64,000 bases of DNA from Geochorda sp036562495 (GCA_036562495.1 DATCKA010000144.1:18010-82009), one strand, 5' to 3'. Shown: positions 34,732 to 47,032, counted from the stretch's first letter. Made by a program: numbers and translations. The notes: generated by a model from the letters alone, not told the origin.

Positions 34732-35472
34732 TCAGTCGGGCCACAACCCCGCCAGGAGGAGCATGAAGAGCACGGCATTGCCGATCTCGACGAGGCCGAC
34801 CGTCAGCGGACGCAGCCGCCGTCGCCTCGGCATGAGCCAGGTGCGCAGGGCGCTCGGCACGTAGGCCCACCCCATCTGGGGCAGCCCCAGCAGAGCCGGC
34901 AGGCCCAGCAACCCCAGGTGCACCAGGTCGGAGAGCCGCTTGAAGGCGGGGTCGTCCCGCTCGCGAAAGACGGTCTTGACGTGGAAGGCCGTCCCCATGA
35001 AGAAGACGAAGCAGAGAAGCCACAACAGGCCCGCATCCCGATCGAGGCGACCCGACCCCACCAGGTACGAGACCGGTCCCCACAGCTCGAGTCCGGCGAT
35101 GGCCAGCGCGTCGTTGAGGAGCGTCCGCTCCTGGCGACGCCTGGCGAAGTAGAGGTTGAGGGCGAAGGCCGCGACGGCGGCGGCTCCGAAGAGGACGATG
35201 ACCGGGAAGCGCCAGACGGGGTACGCCATCAATGCCACGGCGGCGGCTCCCATGCCGGCGGCCCACCGCCACAAGGGTCCACCCCGTCCGCCCTCGCGCA
35301 CGGCTTCGAGGGCGGCATGGGACGCCAGGTGTACCGAGAAGGCCGACAGCAACACCAGCAGGTGGGCAGGGTGAAGCCCTCCCAGGACGGCACCCAGGAG
35401 GACCGGCACCAGCCACATGAACCAGACGCCGTGCTCCCGCGGGATGATCCGCTTGGGAAGAAGGGCGCTCAT
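34732..35472 (-). CDS. YwiC-like membrane protein
   Basis: A 246-residue membrane protein with about seven segments. It opens with the family's PREHGVWFMW-type motif just before the first segment and ends with a short hydrophobic helix. YwiC-like proteins are widespread in Bacillota and actinobacteria but have no proven function. It lies 6 bp after murQ on the same strand, so it is probably in the same operon. Confidence 0.82.
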   Translation of the reverse strand: MSALLPKRIIPREHGVWFMWLVPVLLGAVLGGLHPAHLLVLLSAFSVHLASHAALEAVREGGRGGPLWRWAAGMGAAAVALMAYPVWRFPVIVLFGAAAVAAFALNLYFARRRQERTLLNDALAIAGLELWGPVSYLVGSGRLDRDAGLLWLLCFVFFMGTAFHVKTVFRERDDPAFKRLSDLVHLGLLGLPALLGLPQMGWAYVPSALRTWLMPRRRRLRPLTVGLVEIGNAVLFMLLLAGLWPD

Positions 35473-35478
35473 CGTCGC

Positions 35479-36384
35479 TCAGGCATCTCGCTCCCGTACG
35501 GCCCGCCGCACGAAGCCACCTGCCGCCGCGAGCCGCGCCCTGGCCTCCTCGACTCCTACGCCGGCCAGGAGCATGACGATGGCGGTCTTGACGTGCATCC
35601 CGGCCCGGGCGAGGGCGTCGAGGGCCTGCTCCTCGGAGCAGCCGGTGGCTGCCATCACCATCCGCAGGGCGCGTCGGCGCAGCTTCTCGTTGGTCGCGCG
35701 CATGTCGACCATGAGGTTGCGGTAGACCTTGCCCAGCCGCACCATGGCGCCGGTGGAGATCATGTTGAGCACCATCTTCTGGGCGGTCCCCGCCTTGAGG
35801 CGGGTGGAGCCGGCCAGCACCTCGGGGCCCACCACCGGCGCGATGGCCACGTCGGCCAGGGCCTCGATCGGACTGGGCCTGTTGCAGGCGATGGAGACCG
35901 TCCGGGCGCCCACATCACGAGCAGCTCGCAGGGCTCCCATGACGAAGGGCGTGCGCCCGCTGGCGGTCAGCCCCACCACCAGGTCCCCCGATCGCACCGT
36001 CTCCCGGACCCTGCGGTACCCCTCCTGCTCGTCGTCCTCGGCGTCCTCCACCGGGCTGAAGGCCGCTTGAGGCCCACCGGCCAGGATCACCCGCACGACG
36101 TCGGGATCCACGCCGAAGGTGGGCTGCCACTCCGAGGCATCCAGCATGCCCAGGCGGCCGCTGGTGCCGGCGCCGACGTAGACGACCCGGCCCCCTGCGG
36201 CGAGGGTGGAGGCGGCCAGGTCGATGGCGCGAGCGATGGCCGGCAGCTCGTCGCGCACGGCCGTCGCCACCAGCGCGTCCTCCTGGTTCATGAGGCGAGC
36301 GATCTCGAAGGAAGAGAGGCGGTCCAGATCACGGCTCAGTGGATTGTGGGATTCGGTCGTGAGATCTTGCAGCGACGAAGGCAT
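35479..36384 (-). CDS. murQ: N-acetylmuramic acid 6-phosphate etherase
   Basis: Cleaves the lactyl ether of MurNAc 6-phosphate to give GlcNAc 6-phosphate and lactate, in cell-wall sugar recycling. The 301-residue SIS-domain protein has LTTESHNPLSRDLD at the start, the VVYVGAGTSGRLGMLDASE sugar-phosphate motif, GGPQAAFSPVEDAEDD and GPEVLAGSTRLKAGTAQK, all of which are MurQ signatures. It lies 13 bp after the TPR gene and 6 bp before the YwiC-like gene. No murP phosphotransferase transporter is near, so the substrate supply is unclear. Confidence 0.96.
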   Translation of the reverse strand: MPSSLQDLTTESHNPLSRDLDRLSSFEIARLMNQEDALVATAVRDELPAIARAIDLAASTLAAGGRVVYVGAGTSGRLGMLDASEWQPTFGVDPDVVRVILAGGPQAAFSPVEDAEDDEQEGYRRVRETVRSGDLVVGLTASGRTPFVMGALRAARDVGARTVSIACNRPSPIEALADVAIAPVVGPEVLAGSTRLKAGTAQKMVLNMISTGAMVRLGKVYRNLMVDMRATNEKLRRRALRMVMAATGCSEEQALDALARAGMHVKTAIVMLLAGVGVEEARARLAAAGGFVRRAVRERDA

Positions 36385-36397
36385 CGCTACCTCCGAA

Positions 36398-37165
36398 TCA
36401 GGCGGTCTCGCCCAACTCCCGCAACAGCTGGCGGGCGCGCTCCTTGGTGCGGGCGTCGTTGACCGGATCGTCTTCGGGCATGGCCAGCACCTCTCGCAAG
36501 GTCCTCACCGCCGCCGCGCGGTTGCCAGCGGCATGATACGCCTCTGCCAGGCCGAGACGGTAGAGGAGGTCGTCAGGAGCATACCTCACCGAGAGCTCGG
36601 CATGCTCCACTGCCTTGCGCTTGTCGCCGATGGAGAGCGGACGGCCCGGCACCACCCGATAGAGGACGCTCAGCACGTGGTGCGCCCCCGCGTGCGTCGG
36701 ATCCAGCTCGAGCACCGTCTGCATCTCCCGCAACACGTCGTCGACCAGGAAGAGGCTGGCGAGGATGCCCCGCTCCTCCCCCACCCGGCCGATGAGCACC
36801 CCGTACCAGTAATGGCCGTCCACACCACGGGGGTCGATCTCGGTCGCCCGTCGGGCCAGACGCTCGCCCTCCTCCAGGAGGGGACGCCGCTCGGGCTTGG
36901 GCACCAACTCGGCCAGCTGCCAGGCCGCCCGTCCTGCCTTCCATGCGGCCTCGTACGACTGTGGGTCGGCTTCGAGAGCCTCCTTGTAGAGCGCGTACGC
37001 CTTCTGTAACTCCTCCAGGCTGCGGGCCGACTCGTAGAGCGCATCGGCCTGGGCCACCCTCTCGGCCACCCCCGCCGGGCTCGCCGCAGCCCTCGCACCC
37101 GGGGCGCCCATGGCAGCCAGGGCCAGCAGGGCCGACACCAGCCACCCGCTCACCGAGACCCGCAT
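36398..37165 (-). CDS. Exported tetratricopeptide-repeat protein
   Basis: A protein of about 255 residues with a signal peptide (ending GARAAA) followed by helical repeats of the TPR type. Clear repeats are ALYKEALEADPQSYEAAWKAG, ARRATEIDPRGVDGHYWYG and ALGLAEAYHAAGNRAAAVRTL-like units, with the DP positions usual for TPR. Its role is probably protein binding at the cell surface. I chose the ATG at 37165 so that the signal peptide is short; a GTG slightly upstream has a better G-rich ribosome site. It heads a small operon with murQ and the YwiC-like gene. Confidence 0.75.
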   Translation of the reverse strand: MRVSVSGWLVSALLALAAMGAPGARAAASPAGVAERVAQADALYESARSLEELQKAYALYKEALEADPQSYEAAWKAGRAAWQLAELVPKPERRPLLEEGERLARRATEIDPRGVDGHYWYGVLIGRVGEERGILASLFLVDDVLREMQTVLELDPTHAGAHHVLSVLYRVVPGRPLSIGDKRKAVEHAELSVRYAPDDLLYRLGLAEAYHAAGNRAAAVRTLREVLAMPEDDPVNDARTKERARQLLRELGETA

Positions 37166-37254
37166 CCGACGCGCCGACACGTCCAAGCGCACGGCAGCCA
37201 CCCCCGGCTCCCATGCTTCCGCGATCGGCCGGGTCCTCCTCCCAGCGAGACGAA

Positions 37255-37281
37255 GGGGGCGGAGCCTTCGGCCCCGCCCCC
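37255..37281 (-). terminator. Hairpin downstream of the cytochrome gene
   Basis: GGGGGCGG (37255-37262) pairs with CCGCCCCC (37274-37281), and after one mismatch GCC pairs with GGC around a TTC loop. It lies 43 bp beyond the cytochrome stop. The T-run on the minus strand is weak (CTTCGTC). Confidence 0.5.
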
Positions 37282-37323
37282 CTGCCGTCGCATGGTCGGT
37301 ACCCGGTCGGCTCGGGTCGGCCC

Positions 37324-38466
37324 TCAGCGCAGCGCCTCCTGCGTCGCCGTCAGGACCGTCCGCACGAACGTCGGGTTGTGGACGCCCATGGAGCCGTCCC
37401 AGAGGACGACCAGGTAATTCCACATGGCACGGACAATGGGATCCGAGGTGGGGATGACGGGCTTGCCGTCGGCCCCCTTGATCTGGCCCAGCTGGGCGTA
37501 GAACACCTTGCCGTCCTGCATGGAGATCTCGAAGCCCATCTGTCCGTGGATGCTCGTCGGCGCGACGGCTACGATGCGCTTGCCGTCGATGGCCATCGGG
37601 AGGGTCTTGTCAGTCTCGGGATCCCAGGCATCGATGTCCTGCACCTTGGCCGCGAACTGCTTGACGAACCGCTCGCTGATGGCCGCCGCCGTCTCGTCCA
37701 GGAGCGCCTTGATGGGCCGCTGCACCATCTCTGCCTTGTACTCGGCGCCGTGGCAGTTGGCGCAGCTGTCGAGCGAGGCCTGGAAGGTATGGCCCCCACC
37801 CATCTCCATGTGGCAGGTGACGCACGAGTCGCCCGTAAACGCCGCGTGGGCCGAGACGTACGCGTCGCCGTAGTCGACGAAGTAGACGTTCTTGCCCATG
37901 ATGACGTCCGCCTGCACCGAGTGGTGCGGCGCCGTGTAGCGGCCAGCATCGGCGGCGTCCCACTGGATGGCGCCGTTGCGGGAGTTGTGGCAGCTCATGC
38001 ACAGGGCACCCTCGCCGACGCCCTTCACGGCGAAGCCGGAGGGCAGCACCGGCGTCGAGTCGGTGATGCGCAGCTCGAAGGTGTCGGTGTGGCACGCCTC
38101 GCAGTCGACGGGCTGTACCGACTCGGCCGTCAGCCCGATGCTGGCCAGATACTCCACCGTGGCCGCCTTGCCGTCGGGCCCGGTGATGTTGCCGGGGTTG
38201 CCCTTCTTGAGCTGCTCAGCCCAGACGACGAAGCCCTGAGAGGCATGGCAACGCCCGCAGTGAGCGGCCGAGGCCTGGCGGAAGTCGACCGTCGCATCCT
38301 GCACCGCCAGCTCCCGGTTGGCGTGCCCGGATTGCTCCCACTCGCTGTGGATCCCACCGCCGGCCCCCTCGACCACCGCCGACGGCCCCGGTGCCCAGCT
38401 CAGCGAGACGACCAGGGCCAGCGCGGCGAGCCCAGCGACGGCCAGGAAGCTGTGAAGTCGCTGCAT
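37324..38466 (-). CDS. Exported pentaheme cytochrome c
   Basis: Electron-transfer protein at the outer face of the membrane. The 380-residue protein has a signal peptide (about residues 1-25) and five CxxCH heme motifs: C70-H74, C122-H126, C156-H160, C215-H219 and C235-H239. Distal His residues lie nearby (for example PHHSV near 180). The last 130 residues have no heme motif and end with DGSMGVHNPTFV, a feature shared with NrfA and other multiheme reductases. It stands alone, with no quinol dehydrogenase or maturation genes in the window. It could be a soluble carrier or a reductase of nitrogen or sulphur compounds; I cannot decide. Confidence 0.9.
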   Translation of the reverse strand: MQRLHSFLAVAGLAALALVVSLSWAPGPSAVVEGAGGGIHSEWEQSGHANRELAVQDATVDFRQASAAHCGRCHASQGFVVWAEQLKKGNPGNITGPDGKAATVEYLASIGLTAESVQPVDCEACHTDTFELRITDSTPVLPSGFAVKGVGEGALCMSCHNSRNGAIQWDAADAGRYTAPHHSVQADVIMGKNVYFVDYGDAYVSAHAAFTGDSCVTCHMEMGGGHTFQASLDSCANCHGAEYKAEMVQRPIKALLDETAAAISERFVKQFAAKVQDIDAWDPETDKTLPMAIDGKRIVAVAPTSIHGQMGFEISMQDGKVFYAQLGQIKGADGKPVIPTSDPIVRAMWNYLVVLWDGSMGVHNPTFVRTVLTATQEALR

Positions 38467-38724
38467 GACCGGACCCCCATCCCTCTTGAGTGCGATTCCT
38501 TCTAGGGCTCGCTACATCCAAGGCTTGCCGCCACCCTAATCCAACCCGAAGGCGCGGGTCGGAAGCCAGTTGCGAACGCCACGGGACGGGCCCTGGCCTT
38601 TGTCCCCGGGGAATCGGTGGGCCACGGTAGTCCCATCGGGTCTCCGTTGCTCCGAGGGGTCGGGTGCAGAGCCGAGTGCGACGCCAGGCAGGTCCCCCCG
38701 ATCCCGCCAGGACCACCGGTTCCT

Positions 38725-38733
38725 TGCTAAAAT
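38725..38733 (+). promoter_or_regulatory. Possible extended -10 promoter of acnA
   Basis: TGC-TAAAAT (38725-38733) matches an extended -10 element, about 60 bp before the aconitase start. No good -35 is seen. The rest of the 328-bp gap between the divergent cytochrome and aconitase genes (38467-38794) shows no gene or clear structure. Confidence 0.35.
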
Positions 38734-38794
38734 GAGGACGGCGGTCCGCCCAGGTCACTTGGAGCAGGGGACGCCTTTGGGGGGCTCACGCGCC

Positions 38795-41548
<2,754 letters not shown>

Positions 41549-41554
<6 letters not shown>

Positions 41555-42175
41555 GGAGCGGTGCGGCGCCACCGCCACGTGGCGCCGCACCAGCGCGGCC
41601 GCCAGCACGATGGCCAGGGCTCCGTTGAGGAGCCCTTTGAGCGCGTTGAAGGGCACGATGGCCGGCCACATCAGCGCGGCGACCCGGGCGGGGGGCATCC
41701 CCATCTCCAGGTAGAGGATGGGGAAGTTGGCCAGCGCCATCACCACGACGCGGGCGGTGGTGCCGACGGCGACGCCCAGCGCCATGGCCGGCAGCGCGGA
41801 CGCATGCAACGGTCGCAGGGTGCCTCGCGCCGTCGCCTCCCCTTCCTCCATCGGCCACAGCCGGTGGGAGACCGCCGAGGCGACGCCGACGAAGGTGGCG
41901 GCCGCCAGGAAGTCGGCCAGCGGGCCGAACGGGTCGGTGCCCCGCAGGATCCAGAAGAGGACGTCCTTGAGGAAGACGGTCAGGACGCCCGCCCCCGGTC
42001 CCATCATCAACCCCGTCAGCAGTCCCACCGCATCGCTGGGGTCGTACTTGAGAAACGTGGCGCCCGGCACGATGGGGAAGCGGATGGTCAGCATGGCCAC
42101 CAAAGAGGCCGCCGCCATCACGCCCACCTGCGTGAGGCGCCGGGCACCGGCCGGGGCGGGGGCACGTCGGCTCAT
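41549..42175 (-). CDS. ECF transporter S component (RibU/YpaA-like)
   Basis: Substrate-binding membrane subunit of an energy-coupling-factor vitamin importer. The 208-residue protein has six hydrophobic segments. The region FLKYDPSDAVGLLTGLMMGP, followed by GAGVLTVFLKDVLFWILRG, is characteristic of the RibU-related group. The substrate could be riboflavin, but other vitamins are possible. The start ATG at 42175 overlaps the prpC stop (ATGA), so it is the last gene of the 2-methylcitrate operon. The shared EcfA/A'/T module is not in the window. Confidence 0.8.
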
Positions 42176-43329
42176 GCCGGCGACGCTCCCTCCGCAGGCC
42201 GCAGCCCCCGGGGGCCCTGGTAGAGCACGCGCGGCCGGAAGATGCGGTTGTTGGCGTGCTGCTCGATGACGTGGGCCACCAGCCCGGGCGTGCGCGCCGC
42301 CAGGAAGATGGGCGTGTCCAGCTCGATGGGGATGTCGAGCAGGTAGTAGATGAGCCCGACCGGGTAGTCGGTGTTGGGGTAGAGGCCCTTCTCTCGCAGC
42401 ATGACCTGCTCGACGATCTGGTAGATGCGGTACAGCTCCGGCCCCTCCGGCCGCCGGTCGGCCAGCTCGGGGATGGCGTCCTTGAGCAGGTAGGCCCGGG
42501 GGTCGTAGCGGCGCATGTAGACCCGGTGGCCAAACCCCATGATGCGCTCCTTGCGTGCCAGGCGCTCCATCACGTACGCCTCGGCGATGGAGGCGCCCCC
42601 GCGCTCGAGGATGTCGAGCAGCATCCGTGCCACCGCCTCGTTGGCCCCGCCGTGCAGCGGGCCCTTGAGGGAGGCGGCCGCGCCCGCGACGGCCCCGTAC
42701 AGGTCCGACAGGGTGGAGGCGATGACCCGCGCCGCGAACGTGGAGTTGGGCATCTCGTGTTCGACGTAGCACGTGAGGGTCAGGTCGAAGATGCGGGCCG
42801 CCTGGGGATCGGGGCGGCGTCCCGTGATCATCTGCAGGAAGCGCTCCGCGAAGCCCAGAGCCGGATCCGGCCGCAGCGTCGGCAGCCCTCTCAGGATGCG
42901 GTAGGCGTTGGCCGTGATGGCGGGCATCCGGGCCAGGAGCCGCACGCCCTTGCGGACGTTGGACTCGGGGGTCGTGTCGCGCAGCTCGTCGGGCGCCTCG
43001 AAGCTGGCCAGGGCGGAGATGGCCGTGCGCTGGGCGTCCATCACCTCCGCGGTGCGCGGCATCAGTTCCAGCATCCGCAACACCGCCTCGGGCGGCTCCG
43101 CCTGGTCGCGCAGGGCCTGCTCGAAGGCGGCCAACTCGTCGGCTGACGGCAGGTGGCCGTAGATGACGAGATAGGCCACCCGTGGGTAGTCGAGCCGCCT
43201 GGCCAGCTCGATGAGGTCGTAGCCCCGCACCACGATCTGCTCGTGGTCCACGTCCAGGTAGGAGATGGATGTCGCGGTGGCGATGACCCCTTCGAGACCG
43301 GGGCTGTAAGGCGCATCCGGACCGGACAT
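42172..43329 (-). CDS. prpC: Citrate synthase / 2-methylcitrate synthase
   Basis: Condenses oxaloacetate with propionyl-CoA (or acetyl-CoA). The 385-residue protein has the catalytic His residues in GPLHGGANEA and MGFGHRVY and the Asp in PNTDYPVG. The length fits the short type II/Bacillota citrate synthases. It starts at ATG 43329, with AAGGGGGG upstream; a GTG directly before it is also possible. Position next to prpB and prpD favours the methylcitrate reaction; it may also serve the TCA cycle, since no other synthase is seen here. Confidence 0.92.
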   Translation of the reverse strand: MSGPDAPYSPGLEGVIATATSISYLDVDHEQIVVRGYDLIELARRLDYPRVAYLVIYGHLPSADELAAFEQALRDQAEPPEAVLRMLELMPRTAEVMDAQRTAISALASFEAPDELRDTTPESNVRKGVRLLARMPAITANAYRILRGLPTLRPDPALGFAERFLQMITGRRPDPQAARIFDLTLTCYVEHEMPNSTFAARVIASTLSDLYGAVAGAAASLKGPLHGGANEAVARMLLDILERGGASIAEAYVMERLARKERIMGFGHRVYMRRYDPRAYLLKDAIPELADRRPEGPELYRIYQIVEQVMLREKGLYPNTDYPVGLIYYLLDIPIELDTPIFLAARTPGLVAHVIEQHANNRIFRPRVLYQGPRGLRPAEGASPA

Positions 43330-43372
43330 CACGGCAACCCCCCTTGCCATTGCCGGGCCATGGGACCGCCCC

Positions 43373-44275
43373 TCAGGTGCCCGAGCGCCATCGGGCCAGC
43401 TCCTGGTCCAAGCGCTCGTACTCGCGGTAACCGATGAGCTCGTACAGCTCCTGGCGGCTCTGCATCCGGTCCAGCAGCCCCTGCTGCGTGCCGGCGTCGC
43501 GCAGCGCCACCAGCGCATCCTCGACGGCACGAGCGGCGATCCGCAGGGTCGTGACCGGGAAGATGACGATCCGGTAACCCCACTCGGCGAAGCGTCGGGC
43601 CGGGATGTACGGCGTCTTGCCGAACTCGGTCATGTTGGCCAGCAGGGGTGCGTCGACGGCTCGTGCGAAGGCCGCGAACTCCTCCTCCGACTCGAGGGCC
43701 TCGGGAAAGATGATGTCGGCGCCCGCCTCCACGTAAAGGCGGGCCCGCCGCACTGCTTCGTCGAAGCCGTGGGTCGCGCGGGCGTCGGTGCGCGCCACGA
43801 TGAGCAAGTCGCGCCGGGCCCGGGCGGCGGCGGCCACCTTGCGCGCCATCTCCTCGGCGTCGACCACCACCTTGCCGCTCAGGTGGCCGCACCGCTTGGG
43901 CATCTGCTGGTCCTCGATCTGGATGGCGGCGGCGCCGGCGTGTTCGAGCTGCTCGACGGCGGCCACCACGTTGAGGGCCTCGCCAAACCCGGTGTCGGCG
44001 TCGACGATGAGGGGCAGCCCGGTCGCGCGGCAGATGGGGCGCACCGCCTGCACCAGCTCGGTCAGCGTGAAGAGGCCCAGGTCCGGCAGCGCCTGGCTGG
44101 CCGAATAGGCAGCACCCGAGAAGTAGAGGGCCCGGAAGCCAAGCCGGGCCGCGATGAGCCCCACGAGCGGGTTGAAGACGCCGGGCACCACCAGCCCTCG
44201 CTCTTGTTGCACCAGCCGCCGCAACACCCGACCGGGCGGCTCGGACGCCTCACGCTGCAGAAGCCAGGCCGGCAT
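43373..44275 (-). CDS. prpB: Methylisocitrate lyase
   Basis: Splits 2-methylisocitrate into pyruvate and succinate. The 300-residue isocitrate-lyase/PEP-mutase-fold protein has VVPGVFNPLVGLIAARLGF near the start, DADTGFGEALNV, EDQQMPKRCGH with the catalytic Cys129, and IFPEALES. The KRCGH motif with the following GK is typical of PrpB rather than of oxaloacetate decarboxylases. It lies 43 bp after prpC on the coding order prpD-prpB-prpC. Confidence 0.94.
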   Translation of the reverse strand: MPAWLLQREASEPPGRVLRRLVQQERGLVVPGVFNPLVGLIAARLGFRALYFSGAAYSASQALPDLGLFTLTELVQAVRPICRATGLPLIVDADTGFGEALNVVAAVEQLEHAGAAAIQIEDQQMPKRCGHLSGKVVVDAEEMARKVAAAARARRDLLIVARTDARATHGFDEAVRRARLYVEAGADIIFPEALESEEEFAAFARAVDAPLLANMTEFGKTPYIPARRFAEWGYRIVIFPVTTLRIAARAVEDALVALRDAGTQQGLLDRMQSRQELYELIGYREYERLDQELARWRSGT

Positions 44276-44314
44276 CGGCTCTCGCCCCCTTCGGACCTTC
44301 GGCCGCGTGGCGGC

Positions 44315-45694
44315 TCACAGGCGCCATCGCTCGGCCAGGTGCCGGAGCCCCGGCTGCGACTCGAGATGCATGACCGCCTCTACGACGGCGTCCGCTTGCG
44401 CCGGGCTGAGCCGCTCCTCGACGTTGAGGCGAAACTTGGCCACCAGCTCGTCGTCGCTCATCGGATTGCGGGCGTGCCCCCGGGGGAAGCGCACCTCCCG
44501 TACGAGCCGATCCCCGGCCGTGGTGGTCACGGTGATGCGGTTGGGGATCCCCTCCGGGTAGCCCGCCGTCAGCTCCGGATCCTCTCGCAAGGAGACCCGA
44601 GACTCGAGCATTTGGCGCAGCGCCGGATCCTGCAGCCGCTCCCGCGAGAACGAGTGCCGGGTGACGCGCCCGTCCATCAGCGCCACGGCCACGATGTAGG
44701 GGAGCGAATGGTCAGCCGTCTCCCGGGTGCGAGGTCGCCACTTCTCCGGGTCTCGGGCGATGATCTCGTACGCAGCCTTGAAGGTGTCGATGTGGATCGC
44801 GGCGATGCGCCCGGGATCGCCCAGCTCCGACCGGAGCTGCAGGGCCGCGTCGACGGCGCTCTGCGCGTGGTACTCCACCGGCCAGTACTTGACATACGTG
44901 TCCAGGATCCGGCGTGGCGGCCGTCGCTCGGCCAGCGAGACCAGAGCCGCCTCGTCCAGGGGCTCGCCCGCGAGGAGCTGACGCACCAGCCCCATCTCGC
45001 CCATAAACGGCTCAAACGGCCCGGTCATGCCCTTGGAGGCCAGCACGGCGGCGAAGACGCCGTGCCGTGCGGCGTTGGCCGCGGCGGCCCCTTTCCACAT
45101 GGAGAGCTCGCCAGCCCTGGTCTGGCGCATGGCGGCATGGGGCACGGCGGCGATGGCGATGGCGTGCTCGATCTGCTCGGGCGACAGCCCCATGAGGCGA
45201 CCGGCGGCCGCTGCCGTGGCGATGCCGATGTAGTTGACGTGGTCCCACCCGTGGGCGCGCAGGCTGGCCGCGTCACACAGGTCGACGCCGATCTCGTAGG
45301 CGATGGCGACAGCCGTGATGAAGTCGGCCGGCGAGAGGCCTCGCCACTCCGCCATGGCGAAGAGGGCCGGGATGACGTCGCTGGGGTGCAGGGGCTCCCT
45401 GGAGAGGTAGGTGTCGTTGAAGTCCAGGTAGCGCACCATGACGCCGTTGGCGAAGGCGGCCACGTCGACTGGCGCGGTGAAGGCCGTGCCCCACAGCGTG
45501 GCCCCCGAGTCGACCGGCCACTCGTAGGCGTAGGCGCGGGCAGCCTTGGGGCTCTCCTCGGCGAAGGCGGCCAGCGCCACGCCCAGGGAGTCCAGGAGCC
45601 GCCGCTTCACCTCGTGGATCGTCTCGGGCGGGAGATCCTCCCAGCGGATGGATGCGGCGTATTCCGCCAGCATCCGGCTGTAGCGATCGCTCAT
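44315..45694 (-). CDS. prpD: MmgE/PrpD family protein (2-methylcitrate dehydratase)
   Basis: Dehydrates 2-methylcitrate to 2-methyl-cis-aconitate in the propionate route. The 459-residue protein has the family's N-terminal helical domain, with VKRRLLDSLGVALAAF, RYLDFNDTYL and HPSDVIPALFAMAEW, plus HGWDHVNYIGIA and the C-terminal domain with ADHSLPYIVAVALMDG. The start ATG at 45694 follows GGAGAGGAG; the open frame further upstream is not used. It is first in an operon of four genes ending with the ECF S component. Confidence 0.93.
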   Translation of the reverse strand: MSDRYSRMLAEYAASIRWEDLPPETIHEVKRRLLDSLGVALAAFAEESPKAARAYAYEWPVDSGATLWGTAFTAPVDVAAFANGVMVRYLDFNDTYLSREPLHPSDVIPALFAMAEWRGLSPADFITAVAIAYEIGVDLCDAASLRAHGWDHVNYIGIATAAAAGRLMGLSPEQIEHAIAIAAVPHAAMRQTRAGELSMWKGAAAANAARHGVFAAVLASKGMTGPFEPFMGEMGLVRQLLAGEPLDEAALVSLAERRPPRRILDTYVKYWPVEYHAQSAVDAALQLRSELGDPGRIAAIHIDTFKAAYEIIARDPEKWRPRTRETADHSLPYIVAVALMDGRVTRHSFSRERLQDPALRQMLESRVSLREDPELTAGYPEGIPNRITVTTTAGDRLVREVRFPRGHARNPMSDDELVAKFRLNVEERLSPAQADAVVEAVMHLESQPGLRHLAERWRL

Positions 45695-45926
45695 CTTCGT
45701 CTCCTCTCCGGCGGTTGTGATGCGAGACCAACCACAGCAGCGGCAAGGACGCCAGCTGCACGACCACCGTGAAGGCGACGACCTCCAAGGGGAGCCCCTG
45801 CGGCCGGGACGTCGGAGGCGTTGGGCTGGGATTCGCCGCGGGTACCTTCGTCCCTTTGCGCATCTATCGCTACCCGGAGGCGAACCGTAGAATAGGCACA
45901 GATCGGATCCGCGGGAGGTGCGGCCC

Positions 45927-47024
45927 ATGCCCGGTACATCGTGTCGCCGCACGCTGCGACTGGCGGTGAGCCTGATCGCCGTCGTGGCGGGGGCCTGGGG
46001 GCTCGCCGCCATGATCGCGCCGCCCCTGCAGGCTCTGCAGCCGAGCGAGCAAGCCCTGGTCGACCTGTACCGGCGGGTGGCGCCGGCCGTTGTGCGATTG
46101 AGCCGAGGGGCGAGCGTGGGATCGGGGTTCGTCTACGACGTCCAGGGCCACATCGTCACCAACCGCCATGTGGTGGCCGGCGCCAGCACGGTCGAGGTGA
46201 CCTTCCTGGACGGCACGGTGATGGAGGGCGAGGTCGTCGGCACGGATCCCGACAGCGACCTCGCGGTCGTCAAGATCGAGCGGCTGCCCCCGGGCGTGGA
46301 GCCCCTCGTGCTGGGAGACTCGACCGCCGTGCAGGTCGGCCAGACGGCCATCGCCATCGGCAACCCCTTCGGTTTGAGCGGCACCATGACCGTCGGCATC
46401 GTCTCGGGGTTGCACCGCACCGTCCCCGCCTTCGCCCGGGGCTCGGCGGGCTTCGTCATCCCCGACGTCATCCAGACGGATGCTGCCATCAACCCCGGCA
46501 ACTCGGGCGGGCCGCTGCTCGACTCTTCGGGGGCCGTCATCGGCGTCGCCACGGCCATCGCCCTGGGCAGCCCCTTCCCCGCCTTCGCCGGAGTGGGGCT
46601 GGCTGTGCCCGCCCACCTGGTCAAGCGGGTGGTGCCCTCGCTCATCGCCAAAGGGAGCTATGAGTGGCCGTGGCTGGGAGTGAGCGGGGTGAGCCTCACC
46701 CCGGAACTGGCACGGGCCAACGGGCTTCCCCCCGACACCCGCGGCGCCTACGTGGTGCAGGTGGTGCCGGGAGGGCCGGCCGCCGCCGCGGGGTTGCGCG
46801 GCTCGACGCGGGAGAGGGGTGCCGACTTCCTGCCGGTAGGCGGCGACGTCATCGTGGCCATCGACGGCTCCAGCATCGCCAGCTTCGACGACCTCTTGGT
46901 CTACATCGCCCGCTACACATCGGTGGGCCAACGGCTGCAGGTCACGGTGCTGCGGGACGGCCAGCGCCTGGACGTGCCGGTGACGCTGACGGCGAGGCCC
47001 GCCACGCTGCCCGAGATGCCTTGA
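45927..47024 (+). CDS. HtrA/DegP-like serine protease with PDZ domain
   Basis: Membrane-anchored or exported quality-control protease. The 365-residue protein has an N-terminal hydrophobic segment (about residues 12-36), a trypsin-like domain with His81 (NRHVV), Asp111 (SDLAVVK) and Ser193 (GNSGGP), and a C-terminal PDZ domain (about 255-360) with GAYVVQVVPGGPAAAAGL. I take the ATG at 45927, with GGGAGGTG 6-7 bases upstream; a GTG at 45918 lies inside that ribosome site. It is a single-gene unit, followed by a bidirectional hairpin. Confidence 0.93.
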   Translation: MPGTSCRRTLRLAVSLIAVVAGAWGLAAMIAPPLQALQPSEQALVDLYRRVAPAVVRLSRGASVGSGFVYDVQGHIVTNRHVVAGASTVEVTFLDGTVMEGEVVGTDPDSDLAVVKIERLPPGVEPLVLGDSTAVQVGQTAIAIGNPFGLSGTMTVGIVSGLHRTVPAFARGSAGFVIPDVIQTDAAINPGNSGGPLLDSSGAVIGVATAIALGSPFPAFAGVGLAVPAHLVKRVVPSLIAKGSYEWPWLGVSGVSLTPELARANGLPPDTRGAYVVQVVPGGPAAAAGLRGSTRERGADFLPVGGDVIVAIDGSSIASFDDLLVYIARYTSVGQRLQVTVLRDGQRLDVPVTLTARPATLPEMP

Positions 47025-47032
47025 GACAGCCC

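Noticed and set aside
43769..45772. 667-codon plus-strand frame opposite prpB and prpD
   Set aside because: Both minus-strand genes carry catalytic motifs; this frame has none.
45695..45863. Small minus-strand reading frame with one hydrophobic segment upstream of prpD
   Set aside because: It runs on into prpD in the wrong frame, has no ribosome site and no family resemblance.
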